Shown here piece by piece: positions 41,540 through 49,970 of a stretch of DNA of 64,000 nt; within the stretch, counting starts at the first letter, position 1, and every line of letters begins with the position of its first letter. Under the pieces are notes generated by a model. The model was given only the letters and a program-made list of their open reading frames with translations, was not told the origin of the DNA and did no database searches. Position numbers and translations under genes: made by a program. Source of the DNA: Kitasatospora aureofaciens (lineage in GTDB: Bacteria; Actinomycetota; Actinomycetes; Streptomycetales; Streptomycetaceae); NCBI RefSeq assembly GCF_001188955.3, contig NZ_JPRF03000001.1, positions 620,001-684,000 on the forward strand, written 5' to 3'.

Positions 41540-42580
41540 GTGGGAACCGACAGCGCCGGGACTGAACAGCGCCAGCCCGTGATGGCGGACGTGGCGAAAC
41601 TGGCGGGAGTGTCCCACCAGACGGTCTCCCGGGTGCTCAACGGCGCCCCGCACGTCCGGCCCGACACCCGGGACCGGGTGCTGGCCGCCATCAGGGAACT
41701 GGACTACCGGCCCAACTCGGCAGCCCGCGCGCTGGTCACCCGCCGCTCGCAGACTCTCGGGGTGGTCAGCTTCGACTCCACCCTCTACGGCCCCGCCTCG
41801 ATGCTGGACGGCATAGAGCGCGCCGCGCGCAGTGCCGGGTACTTCGTGAGCGTGACCAGCCTGCGGTCGCTGGACGGCCGTTCGGTCCAGGAGGCCGTCG
41901 ACCGGCTGCGCGACCAGGGGGTGGAGGGCGTGGTGGTGATCGCGCCGCAGACCTCCTCGGTCAGCGCGGTGGCCCGGCTCTCCAGTTCGGTGCCGGTCGT
42001 CGCGGTCGGCTCGGGCGACCAGAACCGGGTGCCCATGGTGTCGGTGGCCAACCGCTCCGGCGCCGAGGAGGCCACCGGTCATCTGCTCGACCTCGGGCAC
42101 CGCACGGTTCACCACGTGGCGGGGCCGGCCAACTGGCTGGAGAGCCGGGACCGCGAGGAGGGGTGGCGCCTCGCGCTGCAGGCGGCCGGAGCTCCCGTGC
42201 CGGAGGTGGAGCGCGGTGACTGGAGCGCCCGCTCGGGTTATCAGGCGGGTCTGCGGATCGCTCGACTGCCCGAGGTCACCGCCGTCTTCTGCGCGAACGA
42301 TCACATGGCCCTCGGGCTGTTGCGCGCTCTGCACGAGGCCGGCCGCTCGGTCCCCGAGGGCATCAGCGTGGTGGGCTTCGACGACATCCCGGAGGCCGCG
42401 TACTTCACCCCGCCGCTGACCACCGTGCGGCAGGACTTCGCCGAACTGGGCCGCCGGGCCCTGGAGATGCTCGTCGGGGAGTTGGAGGGAGTGGCGTTCT
42501 CCGGTTCCCGTGTGGAGATCCTGCCGGAGATGGTGCTGCGGCGCAGCGTGGGCCCCGCCCCTGGGGCGTTCAGCCGGTAG
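41540..42580 (+). CDS. LacI-family regulator, probable L-arabinose repressor
   Basis: A 346-residue LacI protein. The start is a GTG after GAGGAGGGG. The N-terminal DNA-binding part reads MADVAKLAGVSHQTVSRVLN, then GAPHVRPDTRDRVLAAIREL (about 15-60), with the hinge helix at SAARALVTRRS. The effector domain (about 70-340) has VVSFDSTLYGPASML, VEGVVVIAPQ, FCANDHMALGLLRAL and SVVGFDDIPEAAYFTPPLTTV. It lies immediately upstream of araBDA in the same direction, and 14-bp sites typical of LacI proteins flank many nearby arabinose genes. The effector L-arabinose is inferred from context. Confidence 0.88.
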   Translation: MGTDSAGTEQRQPVMADVAKLAGVSHQTVSRVLNGAPHVRPDTRDRVLAAIRELDYRPNSAARALVTRRSQTLGVVSFDSTLYGPASMLDGIERAARSAGYFVSVTSLRSLDGRSVQEAVDRLRDQGVEGVVVIAPQTSSVSAVARLSSSVPVVAVGSGDQNRVPMVSVANRSGAEEATGHLLDLGHRTVHHVAGPANWLESRDREEGWRLALQAAGAPVPEVERGDWSARSGYQAGLRIARLPEVTAVFCANDHMALGLLRALHEAGRSVPEGISVVGFDDIPEAAYFTPPLTTVRQDFAELGRRALEMLVGELEGVAFSGSRVEILPEMVLRRSVGPAPGAFSR

Positions 42581-42638
42581 GCGCCAGCCGGCGCGCGGAT
42601 CAGCCGGTTTCGATGGTTCCGCCCTCGTGAAACTTTCC

Positions 42639-42684
42639 TTGACACCATGGTTGTGAGCGCTAACAATCACTGTGAGCGTTAACA
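42639..42684 (+). promoter_or_regulatory. araB promoter with two operators
   Basis: TTGACA (42639-42644), then 7 bp, then operator 1 TGTGAGCGCTAACA (42652-42665), which overlaps the -10 hexamer TAACAA (42661-42666, 16-bp spacer). Operator 2, TGTGAGCGTTAACA (42671-42684), lies just downstream, 19 bp centre to centre, at the transcription start. The gap 42581-42918 (338 bp) holds this promoter and a leader hairpin. Confidence 0.85.
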
Positions 42685-42791
42685 ACAAACGCCCCCTCCA
42701 CTCCGCCGGCCGGGCCGCTGCATCCCGCTTCCACGTGCCCGGCCGACGGGTCCGCGTTCCGCCGCCTCCGAGGGTGGGGTGGCGGAATGAA

Positions 42792-42847
42792 GTCTGTCGC
42801 CGGTGCGGTCCGCCCTGCCCCGGTCGAAGACCGCACCGGCGACAGAC
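42792..42847 (+). promoter_or_regulatory. 19-bp perfect hairpin in the araB leader
   Basis: 42792-42810 is exactly complementary to 42829-42847, with an 18-nt loop. It is transcribed between the promoter and the araB ribosome site (72 nt before the start). It may be an attenuator or an mRNA stabiliser. Confidence 0.65.
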
Positions 42848-42918
42848 CGAAGTCTCGGCAGAACGCACGCCCAGGTGACGGGCGACCAACTCAGCCCTCC
42901 CGTACGAAGGATGACGAA

Positions 42919-44616
42919 GTGATCGTGCCCCCTGCCGCCCACGACGCCGACCGGTACGTCATCGGTGTCGACTTCGGCACCCTCTCCGGCCGCGCAGTGG
43001 TGGTCCGGGTCCGGGACGGCGAGGAGATGGGCACCGCCGTCCACGACTACCCGCACGCCGTGATCGAGCGCGAGCTGCCCGGCACCGGCCGGCTGCTCCC
43101 GCCCGACTGGGCGCTCCAGCACCCGGCGGACTGGCGCGAGGTGCTGCGTACCGCCGTCCCGGCCGCGATCGCCGCCTCCGGCGTCGACCCCGCCCAGGTC
43201 ATCGGCATCGCCACCGACTTCACCGCCTGCACCGTCCTGCCCGTGCTCGCCGACGGCACCCCGCTGGCCGAGACCGCCGCCTGGTCGGCCCGGCCGCACG
43301 CCTGGCCGAAGCTCTGGAAGCACCACGCGGCACAGCCCCAGGCCGACCGGATCAACGCGCTGGCCCATGCCCGCGGTGAGAAGTGGATCTCCCGGTACGG
43401 CGGCAGGATCTCCGCCGAGTGGCAGTACGCCAAGGCGCTGCAGGTACTGGAGGAGGACCCGGCGGTCTACGCCGCCTGCGCGCGCTGGATCGAGGCCGCC
43501 GACTGGATCGTCTGGCAGCTCACCGGCGCCGAGAGCCGCAACACCTGCACCGCCGGCTACAAGGGCATCCACCAGGACGGGAGTTACCCGAGCGAGGACT
43601 ACCTCGCCGCGCTCCACCCGGAGTTCGCGGACTTCGCCCGCACCCGCCTGGAGCACCCGCTCTCCCCGCTGGGCACCCGGGTCGGCGTGCTCACCGCGCA
43701 GGCGGCGGAGTGGACCGGCCTGCCCGTCGGCACCGCCGTCGCCGCCGGCAACGTCGACGCCCACGTGGCCGCGCCGGCCGCCCGGGCCGTCGACGACGGC
43801 CGGCTCCTCGCCATCATGGGTACCTCCACCTGCCACGTGGTCAACGGCGCCACCCTCGCCGACGTCCCCGGCATCTGCGGCGTGGTCGAGAACGGCATCG
43901 TCACCGGCTCCTACGGCTACGAGGCCGGACAGAGCGCCGTCGGCGACATCTTCGCCTGGTGGCTGCGCCAGGGGGTGCCCGCCGAGTACCTGGCCGAGGC
44001 CGAGGCGAACGGCGAGGACCTCCACCAGCTCCTCACCCGCAAGGCCGCCGGCCAACCCGTCGGCGCCCACGGCCTGGTGGCGCTCGACTGGATGAACGGC
44101 AACCGCTCCACCCTGGTCGACCACCACCTGTCCGGGGTGATCGTCGGCCTCACCCTGGCCACCCGGCCCGAGGAGATCTACCGGGCCCTGCTGGAGGCCA
44201 CCGCCTTCGGCACCCGCGTCATCGTCGAGGCCCTGGAGCAGGGCGGGGTCCCGATCACCGAGTTCATCGTCACCGGCGGCCTCAAGAAGAACGCCCTGCT
44301 GATGCAGATCTACGCCGACGTGCTGCGCCGCCCGGTCTCGGTCGCCGAGTCCGAGCAGGGCCCGGCGCTCGGCTCGGCGATCCACGCGGCCGTCGCCGCC
44401 GGAGCGTACCCGGACGTCCGGACCGCGTCAGCAGCCATGGGACGGGTACGGCAGGGCGCCCACCGACCCGACGGGGCAGCCGCCGACACGTACGACCGGC
44501 TCTTCGCCGAGTACCGCGCCCTGCACGACCACTTCGGCCTCGGCGCCGACAAGCTTCTGCACCGCCTGCGCGACATCCGCAACGCCGCCCTCACCACACC
44601 GAGCGAGGCTCCGTGA
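42919..44616 (+). CDS. araB: L-ribulokinase
   Basis: A 565-residue FGGY-family kinase phosphorylating L-ribulose. Begins with the ATP-binding loop YVIGVDFGTLSGRAVVVRV. Family motifs are IGIATDFTACTVLPV, GTAVAAGNVDAHVAAPA, IMGTSTCHVVNG and IVTGGLKKNALLMQIYADVL. Length fits the ~560-residue AraB type. The GTG at 42919 follows AAGGATGA; a second GTG two codons on is possible. Its stop overlaps the araD start (GTGA). Confidence 0.95.
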   Translation: MIVPPAAHDADRYVIGVDFGTLSGRAVVVRVRDGEEMGTAVHDYPHAVIERELPGTGRLLPPDWALQHPADWREVLRTAVPAAIAASGVDPAQVIGIATDFTACTVLPVLADGTPLAETAAWSARPHAWPKLWKHHAAQPQADRINALAHARGEKWISRYGGRISAEWQYAKALQVLEEDPAVYAACARWIEAADWIVWQLTGAESRNTCTAGYKGIHQDGSYPSEDYLAALHPEFADFARTRLEHPLSPLGTRVGVLTAQAAEWTGLPVGTAVAAGNVDAHVAAPAARAVDDGRLLAIMGTSTCHVVNGATLADVPGICGVVENGIVTGSYGYEAGQSAVGDIFAWWLRQGVPAEYLAEAEANGEDLHQLLTRKAAGQPVGAHGLVALDWMNGNRSTLVDHHLSGVIVGLTLATRPEEIYRALLEATAFGTRVIVEALEQGGVPITEFIVTGGLKKNALLMQIYADVLRRPVSVAESEQGPALGSAIHAAVAAGAYPDVRTASAAMGRVRQGAHRPDGAAADTYDRLFAEYRALHDHFGLGADKLLHRLRDIRNAALTTPSEAP

Positions 44617-45281
44617 ACGCAACCATCGACCGCATCCGCCGCCAGGTCAGCGACCTCCACCAGGAACTGGTCCGCTACAACCTGGTGGTCTGGACGGCCG
44701 GCAACGTCTCCGCCCGCGTCCCCGGCGAGGATCTGCTGGTCATCAAGCCCAGCGGCGTCCCCTACGACGAGCTGACGCCCGCGAACATGATCGTCTGCGA
44801 CCTCGACGGCAAAGTGGTCGAGGGAGAGCACGCGCCGTCCTCCGACACCGCCGCGCACGCCTACGTCTACCGCCACCTGCCCGAGGTCGGCGGGGTGGTC
44901 CACACCCACTCCACCTACTCCTGCGCCTGGGCGGCCCGCGGCGAGGCCGTGCCCTGCGTACTGACCGCGATGGCCGACGAGTTCGGCGCGGAGATCCCGG
45001 TCGGTCCGTTCGCCCTGATCGGCGACGACTCGATCGGCCGAGGCATCGTGGACACCCTCCGGGGCCACCGCTCGCCCGCCGTCCTGATGCAGAACCACGG
45101 CGTCTTCACCATCGGCAAGGACGCCGAGGCCGCCGTCAAGGCCGCCGTGATGTGCGAGGACGTGGCGCGCACCGTCCACCTCTCCCGTCAGCTCGGCGAG
45201 CCCCTGCCGATCGCCCAGGCGGACATCGACAGTCTCAACCACCGCTACCAGAACGTCTACGGCCAGCCCCAGGCCCGGTAA
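44613..45281 (+). CDS. araD: L-ribulose-5-phosphate 4-epimerase
   Basis: A 222-residue class II aldolase-family zinc enzyme forming D-xylulose 5-phosphate. Zinc ligands are visible in [14 protein letters not shown] (two His) and in the C-terminal HLSRQLGE His; the phosphate site is in TAGNVSAR and [30 protein letters not shown] is typical. The GTG start overlaps the araB stop by 4 nt, and araA follows after 10 nt. The order araB-araD-araA is usual for Gram-positive bacteria. Confidence 0.94.
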   Translation: MNATIDRIRRQVSDLHQELVRYNLVVWTAGNVSARVPGEDLLVIKPSGVPYDELTPANMIVCDLDGKVVEGEHAPSSDTAAHAYVYRHLPEVGGVVHTHSTYSCAWAARGEAVPCVLTAMADEFGAEIPVGPFALIGDDSIGRGIVDTLRGHRSPAVLMQNHGVFTIGKDAEAAVKAAVMCEDVARTVHLSRQLGEPLPIAQADIDSLNHRYQNVYGQPQAR

Positions 45282-45291
45282 GGAGCCCCCC

Positions 45292-46800
45292 GTGAAGAAG
45301 CCACTGGACGGACGCCAGGTCTGGTTCCTGACCGGCAGCCAAGGGCTCTACGGCGAGCAGACGCTGCGCCAGGTCGCCGAGCAGTCCCAGCGGATCGCCG
45401 CAGCCCTGGACGGCGACCCGGCGATGCCCGTCGAGGTGGTCTGGAAGCCCGTCCTCACCGACGCGAGCGCCATCCGCCGGATCTGCCTGGAGGCCAACTC
45501 CGCAGACGACTGCATCGGCCTGATCGCCTGGATGCACACCTTCTCCCCGGCCAAGATGTGGATCGCCGGACTCGACGCCCTGCAGAAGCCGCTGCTCCAC
45601 CTGCACACCCAGGCCAACATCGAACTGCCCTGGGACTCCATCGACATGGACTTCATGAACCTGAACCAGGCCGCCCACGGCGACCGCGAGTTCGGCTACA
45701 TCCAGTCCCGCCTCGGCGTCGCCCGCAAGACCGTCGCCGGACACGTCAGCGACCCGACCGTGGCCGCCAGGGTCGCCACCTGGGCCCGCGCCGCGGCCGG
45801 CCGAGCCGAACTGCGCGGCCTCAGACTCGCCCGCTTCGGTGACAACATGCGCGACGTCGCCGTCACCGAGGGAGACAAGGTCGAGGCCCAGCGCCGGTTC
45901 GGGGTCTCCGTCAACACCTACGGCGTCAACGACCTGGTCGCCGCGGTGGACGCGGCCGACGACGGCGACGTCACCGCGCTGGTCAAGGAGTACGAGGACA
46001 CCTACCGTCTCGTGCCCGAGCTGCGGGCCGGCGGCGAACGCCACGACTCGCTGCGGTACGCGGCGCGCATCGAGCTCGGCCTGCGCGGCTTCCTGGAGCA
46101 GGGCGGCTTCAAGGCCTTCACCACCAACTTCGAGGACCTCGGCGGACTGCGCCAGCTGCCCGGCCTCGCGGTGCAGCGGCTGATGGCCGACGGCTACGGC
46201 TTCGGCGGCGAGGGCGACTGGAAGACGGCGACTCTGCTGCGCACCCTCAAGGTGACGTCCGGCGGACTGGCCGGCGGCACCTCCTTCATGGAGGACTACA
46301 CCTACCACCTGGAGTTCGGCCGTGAGCTGATCCTCGGCGCGCACATGCTCGAGGTCTGCCCGAGCATCGCGGCCGACACCCCCTCCTGCGAGATCCACCC
46401 GCTGTCCATCGGCGGACGGGAGGACCCGGTCCGCCTGGTCTTCGACGCCGAGCCCGGCCCGGCCGTGGTGGTCGGCCTCGCCGATCTGGGCGACCGGTTC
46501 CGGCTGGTCGCCAACGAGGTGGACGTGGTGGCGCCGCCGGCGCCGCTGCCGCACCTGCCGGTCGCCCGGGCCGTGTGGGAGCCGCGCCCGGACCTCCACA
46601 CCTCCACCGAGGCCTGGCTGACGGCCGGCGGGCCGCACCACACCGTGCTCTCCCGCGCGGTCGGCGCCGAGGAGCTCGACGACCTCGCGGAGATGCTGGG
46701 GGTGGAACTCCTGCTGATCGACGAGGAGACGTCCCTGCGCCGGTTCACCAAGGAACTGCGCTGGAACCAGGCCTACCACCGCCTGGCCCAGGGCCTGTGA
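45292..46800 (+). CDS. araA: L-arabinose isomerase
   Basis: A 502-residue manganese-dependent isomerase converting L-arabinose to L-ribulose. Starts GTG after AAGGAG. The sequence is strongly AraA-like from [20 protein letters not shown] through [52 protein letters not shown] and [16 protein letters not shown], which contain the metal-binding Glu/His residues. The length matches E. coli AraA. A hairpin terminator follows and separates it in part from the epimerase gene. Confidence 0.96.
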   Translation: MKKPLDGRQVWFLTGSQGLYGEQTLRQVAEQSQRIAAALDGDPAMPVEVVWKPVLTDASAIRRICLEANSADDCIGLIAWMHTFSPAKMWIAGLDALQKPLLHLHTQANIELPWDSIDMDFMNLNQAAHGDREFGYIQSRLGVARKTVAGHVSDPTVAARVATWARAAAGRAELRGLRLARFGDNMRDVAVTEGDKVEAQRRFGVSVNTYGVNDLVAAVDAADDGDVTALVKEYEDTYRLVPELRAGGERHDSLRYAARIELGLRGFLEQGGFKAFTTNFEDLGGLRQLPGLAVQRLMADGYGFGGEGDWKTATLLRTLKVTSGGLAGGTSFMEDYTYHLEFGRELILGAHMLEVCPSIAADTPSCEIHPLSIGGREDPVRLVFDAEPGPAVVVGLADLGDRFRLVANEVDVVAPPAPLPHLPVARAVWEPRPDLHTSTEAWLTAGGPHHTVLSRAVGAEELDDLAEMLGVELLLIDEETSLRRFTKELRWNQAYHRLAQGL

Positions 46801-46820
46801 GCCGTCGGCCCCGGACGGAC

Positions 46821-46845
46821 GACGCCCGCCCTCGCGGCGGGCGTC
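46821..46845. terminator. Hairpin after araA
   Basis: GACGCCCGCC pairs with GGCGGGCGTC over a 5-nt loop, followed by GCCCGTTCTCC. It may reduce readthrough into the epimerase gene. Confidence 0.7.
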
Positions 46846-46886
46846 GCCCGTTCTCCCCCCGGCCCCGCGAGGAACGGAGCAACCCC

Positions 46887-47975
46887 GTGCCGAAGGACGC
46901 ACTCGTGTCGCCGGGCGAGCTGACGGTCTCCCAGGGAGTCGCCGCGACCCTGCCGGACGGGCGGTCCGTCACCCGCTGGACCATCGCTTCGCCCTCGGGC
47001 GTGCGGGCGGAGGTGCTCAGCCTGGGCGCCCGCCTCCAGGCGCTGTACGTGCCGGACCGGGAGGGGCGGCGGGCGAACGTCGTGCTCGGCTGCGAGCGCG
47101 CCGGTGACCTGCTCGGAGAGGGCGCGTACTTCGGTGCGACGATCGGCCGCTACGCCAACCGGATCGCCCACGGAGTCCTGCCGCTCGACGGCACGACTCA
47201 CCGGCTCACCACCCAGCCGACCGGCCACACCCTGCACGGCGGGAGGGACGGCTTCGCCACCCGGCTGTGGGACGGCGTACCGGTCCGGGACGGCCGGCGG
47301 GCGGGGGTCCGGCTGCGCCTGCACAGCCCGGACGGCGACCAGGGCTTCCCGGGAGCGCTCACCGTCGAGACGACCTACCTGCTCGACCCGGCCGGCCGGC
47401 TGTGCATCGGCTACCGGGCGACCACGGACGCGCCGACGGTGGTCAACCTCACCAACCACGCGTACTTCAACCTGGCCGGTGAGGGCAACGGCACGGTGCT
47501 CGACCACCTGCTGCGCGTCGAGGCCCGGGGCTACCTCCCCGTCGATGCCGAGCTGATCCCGATCGGGCCCGCCGCGCGCGTCCTGGGCACGCCCTTCGAC
47601 CTGCGCGAGGAGCGGCGGATCGGGGACCGCGTCGTCGACGGGGACCAGCAGATCCGCCGGGCCGGCGCCGGCTTCGACCACAACTGGGTGCTGGACGGGA
47701 ACGGGCTCCGACCGGCCGCCGTCCTGAGCCACCCGGCCAGCGGTCGGCGGGTCGAGTGCCTGACGACGGAACCCGGCCTGCAGGTGTACACGGGCAACCA
47801 CTTCGACGGCACGCTGCGCGGGCCCTCCGGCCGCCCGTACGGCACGTACGCGGGCGTCGCCCTGGAGACCCAGCACTTCCCGGACTCGCCCAACCACCCC
47901 GAGTACCCCTCCACCGTCCTGCGCCCGGGGGAGGAGTTCCGCTCGATGACGGTGTACCGCTTCTCGGCCCGGTAG
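46887..47975 (+). CDS. galM: Aldose 1-epimerase (mutarotase)
   Basis: A 362-residue GalM-family mutarotase interconverting sugar anomers. Catalytic residues lie in TGHTLHGGRDGF and VVNLTNHAYFNLAG (His) and TTEPGLQVYTGNHFDG (Glu). FGATIGRYANRIAHG and FDHNWVLDG are family blocks. Start GTG 46887 follows GGAG. No signal peptide is present, so it is cytoplasmic and likely serves imported arabinose, galactose or xylose. Confidence 0.93.
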   Translation: MPKDALVSPGELTVSQGVAATLPDGRSVTRWTIASPSGVRAEVLSLGARLQALYVPDREGRRANVVLGCERAGDLLGEGAYFGATIGRYANRIAHGVLPLDGTTHRLTTQPTGHTLHGGRDGFATRLWDGVPVRDGRRAGVRLRLHSPDGDQGFPGALTVETTYLLDPAGRLCIGYRATTDAPTVVNLTNHAYFNLAGEGNGTVLDHLLRVEARGYLPVDAELIPIGPAARVLGTPFDLREERRIGDRVVDGDQQIRRAGAGFDHNWVLDGNGLRPAAVLSHPASGRRVECLTTEPGLQVYTGNHFDGTLRGPSGRPYGTYAGVALETQHFPDSPNHPEYPSTVLRPGEEFRSMTVYRFSAR

Positions 47976-48016
47976 GGGCTTCGGGCCGAGGGGAACGGGC
48001 GGCACCGGAAGCGGCA

Positions 48017-48054
48017 GCGGACCTGCCGGGGGCGGCTCGCACCGGCAGGTCCGC
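48017..48054. terminator. Terminator after galM
   Basis: GCGGACCTGCCGG pairs with CCGGCAGGTCCGC over a 12-nt loop. Confidence 0.75.
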
Positions 48055-48126
48055 GGACAGGTTGCTGAACTCGTCGTACCGGACGCGCGGACGCGCGGGA
48101 ACACCGGGACACCTCGGAACGTGAGG

Positions 48127-48156
48127 GCCCCGGCTGCCTGGCTCGGCAGCCGGGGC
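48127..48156. terminator. Terminator after the GH5 gene (minus strand)
   Basis: GCCCCGGCTGCC pairs with GGCAGCCGGGGC over a 6-nt loop, 14 nt past the minus-strand GH5 stop. Confidence 0.8.
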
Positions 48157-48170
48157 GGGGAGGACGGAGG

Positions 48171-49922
48171 TCAGGAGGCGGTGCCGGTGACCGTGTTGCC
48201 GGACTTGGTCAGGTGGTAGGTGACGGTGTCGCCGGTCCAGAAGCGGAAGGTGAGCGTCACCGGGGCGCCGTCCTTGAGGGACTTGAGGAAGTCGGGCTTG
48301 ACGGTGGTGGTGCCGGCGCCGTAGTCGGCCCGGTAGTTGTCGAAGGTCTGGTACGTGGTCCAGGAGGCCGGGCCCGCGGCGGTGCCGTCGGCGTAGGTGG
48401 ACTGCACGTTGGCCATCAGGGCACCGTTGAACCGGGTGGGGATGGTGAGCCCGTCGGCCGTTCCGGTGGCGTCGGACATCACCGGCTTGTCGTAGGAGCG
48501 CACGAAGAGCTTCCAGGGGACGCCGTCGGAGTAGCGGACCTCGAGGGTCGCACTGACCCCGGCGGCGCGGTCGCCGGCGAGGCGGGTCAGGGCGTCGGTG
48601 GTCAGGGTCAGCCGGTCGCCGTCGAGGGTGTAGTCGACGTACGGGGTCAGCGGGCGGTCGCCCTGCCACAGGCCGGCGAACCAGAGGCCGTTGCGGTTGA
48701 GGGTGATGGTCTGCGCGGCGATCGGGCCGGACTCCGGCAGGAAGACGTTGTCGGTGGAGGCGGTGCCGGAACGCGTCCGCCAGGAGCTCTGGATCAGGGC
48801 CTTCATCTCGGGGACCTGCCACTGCATGGTGCCGCGGTCCAGGAAGTCGTTGGCGGCGTCCCAGACGGCGGAGGTCATGCCGTTGCGCCGCGCCTCGTAG
48901 TTGACCTGCTCGAAGTACTTCAGCATCTCGCCGCGCTCGACCACGCCGGAGTAGGGCGAGGTGAGCAGGCCGTACTCGCCGAGGTAGACGGGGATGCCCT
49001 TGGCGACGAAGGTGTCGTGCACCCGGGCGAAGCCTTCGGTCAGGTCCTTCTGGGCCGTGGCGTCGTAGGTGGTCCCGTTGGCGATGTTCACGCTGAACGG
49101 GTACCAGCTGTAGTAGTGCACGGTGGCGACCAGGTTGCGGTCCTGCAGCGAACCCATCGTGGTGGACAGGTCGTCGAGCCAGTGCTGGGCGTTGTTGGTC
49201 TCCTCCGAGGGCAGGACGAGCAGGCGGTCCCGGTTCCTGCCGCCGGAGTTGCGGACGATGTCGTGGAACGAGGTGTTGAGTTCCCGCAGGTACCGGGTCT
49301 TCTGGGCGTCGGTCGCGTTGGAGAACTGCGGTTCGTTGATGCTCTCCATGAGCAGCGTGCGCGGTTCGTCCTTGAAGACGGTGGCGATCTGCTGCCAGGT
49401 GGAGTCGAACCGGGCCACGACGTTGTCGTGGTCGGTGGACATGTTGGCGATCCACTTCCACGAGTCGTGGTGGACGTTGATCTCCACGTAGAGGCCGTCC
49501 TCCAGGGCGAGGTCGACCACCTGCTTGACCCGGTCCATCCACACCGGGTCGATGGTGTAGGGGGCAGTGTCGGACTGGTGCGGGTACCAGGTGACGGGGA
49601 TCCGGACGCTCCGGAAGCCCTGGGCCCTGAGGCCGTCGAAGGTGGCCTTGGTGGTGAGCGGGTTGCCCCAGGAGGTCTCGTCGGGGATCGCGTCGAGGGT
49701 GTTGCCGAGATTCCAGCTGGGCTGCATCCGGGCCACGGCGGCCATCGGGTTCTGCGGGACCCCGGCGCCGGCGGCCTCGGCCGCCGACGGGGGCTGCTCG
49801 GCGGGCGCGGCGATCGCCGTGCCACCGCAGAGGGCGCCGGTGGTGACCAGGGCCACCAGGAGGCCGGCGGTGCGGTGGAGGCGGCGGTTGCGGGTGCGTG
49901 CGGTCTGCTGGGCGTCCTTCAC
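48171..49922 (-). CDS. Secreted GH5 endo-beta-glucanase-like enzyme with CBM_X2/CBM46-type C-terminus
   Basis: A 583-residue secreted enzyme. The signal peptide (about 1-38) has LLVALVTTGALCGGTAIAAP. The GH5 barrel spans about 60-365: SWNLGNTLDAIPDETSWGNP (near 69), FRSVRIPVTW, acid/base Glu197 in ESINEPQF and nucleophile Glu316 in YLGEYGLL. After it come an Ig-like X2 domain (about 395-470, TITLNRNGLWFAGLWQGDRP) and a CBM46-like module (about 480-583). This GH5-X2-CBM46 layout is known from subfamily 4 cellulases and xyloglucanases. GTG start with GAAGGGAC upstream. It is the last gene of the minus-strand glycosidase series. Confidence 0.9.
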   Translation of the reverse strand: MKDAQQTARTRNRRLHRTAGLLVALVTTGALCGGTAIAAPAEQPPSAAEAAGAGVPQNPMAAVARMQPSWNLGNTLDAIPDETSWGNPLTTKATFDGLRAQGFRSVRIPVTWYPHQSDTAPYTIDPVWMDRVKQVVDLALEDGLYVEINVHHDSWKWIANMSTDHDNVVARFDSTWQQIATVFKDEPRTLLMESINEPQFSNATDAQKTRYLRELNTSFHDIVRNSGGRNRDRLLVLPSEETNNAQHWLDDLSTTMGSLQDRNLVATVHYYSWYPFSVNIANGTTYDATAQKDLTEGFARVHDTFVAKGIPVYLGEYGLLTSPYSGVVERGEMLKYFEQVNYEARRNGMTSAVWDAANDFLDRGTMQWQVPEMKALIQSSWRTRSGTASTDNVFLPESGPIAAQTITLNRNGLWFAGLWQGDRPLTPYVDYTLDGDRLTLTTDALTRLAGDRAAGVSATLEVRYSDGVPWKLFVRSYDKPVMSDATGTADGLTIPTRFNGALMANVQSTYADGTAAGPASWTTYQTFDNYRADYGAGTTTVKPDFLKSLKDGAPVTLTFRFWTGDTVTYHLTKSGNTVTGTAS

Positions 49923-49970
49923 GGGGTGTGTCCCTTCGGGTGAACAGGTGGCGAAGCCCCTGAGGGGAGG

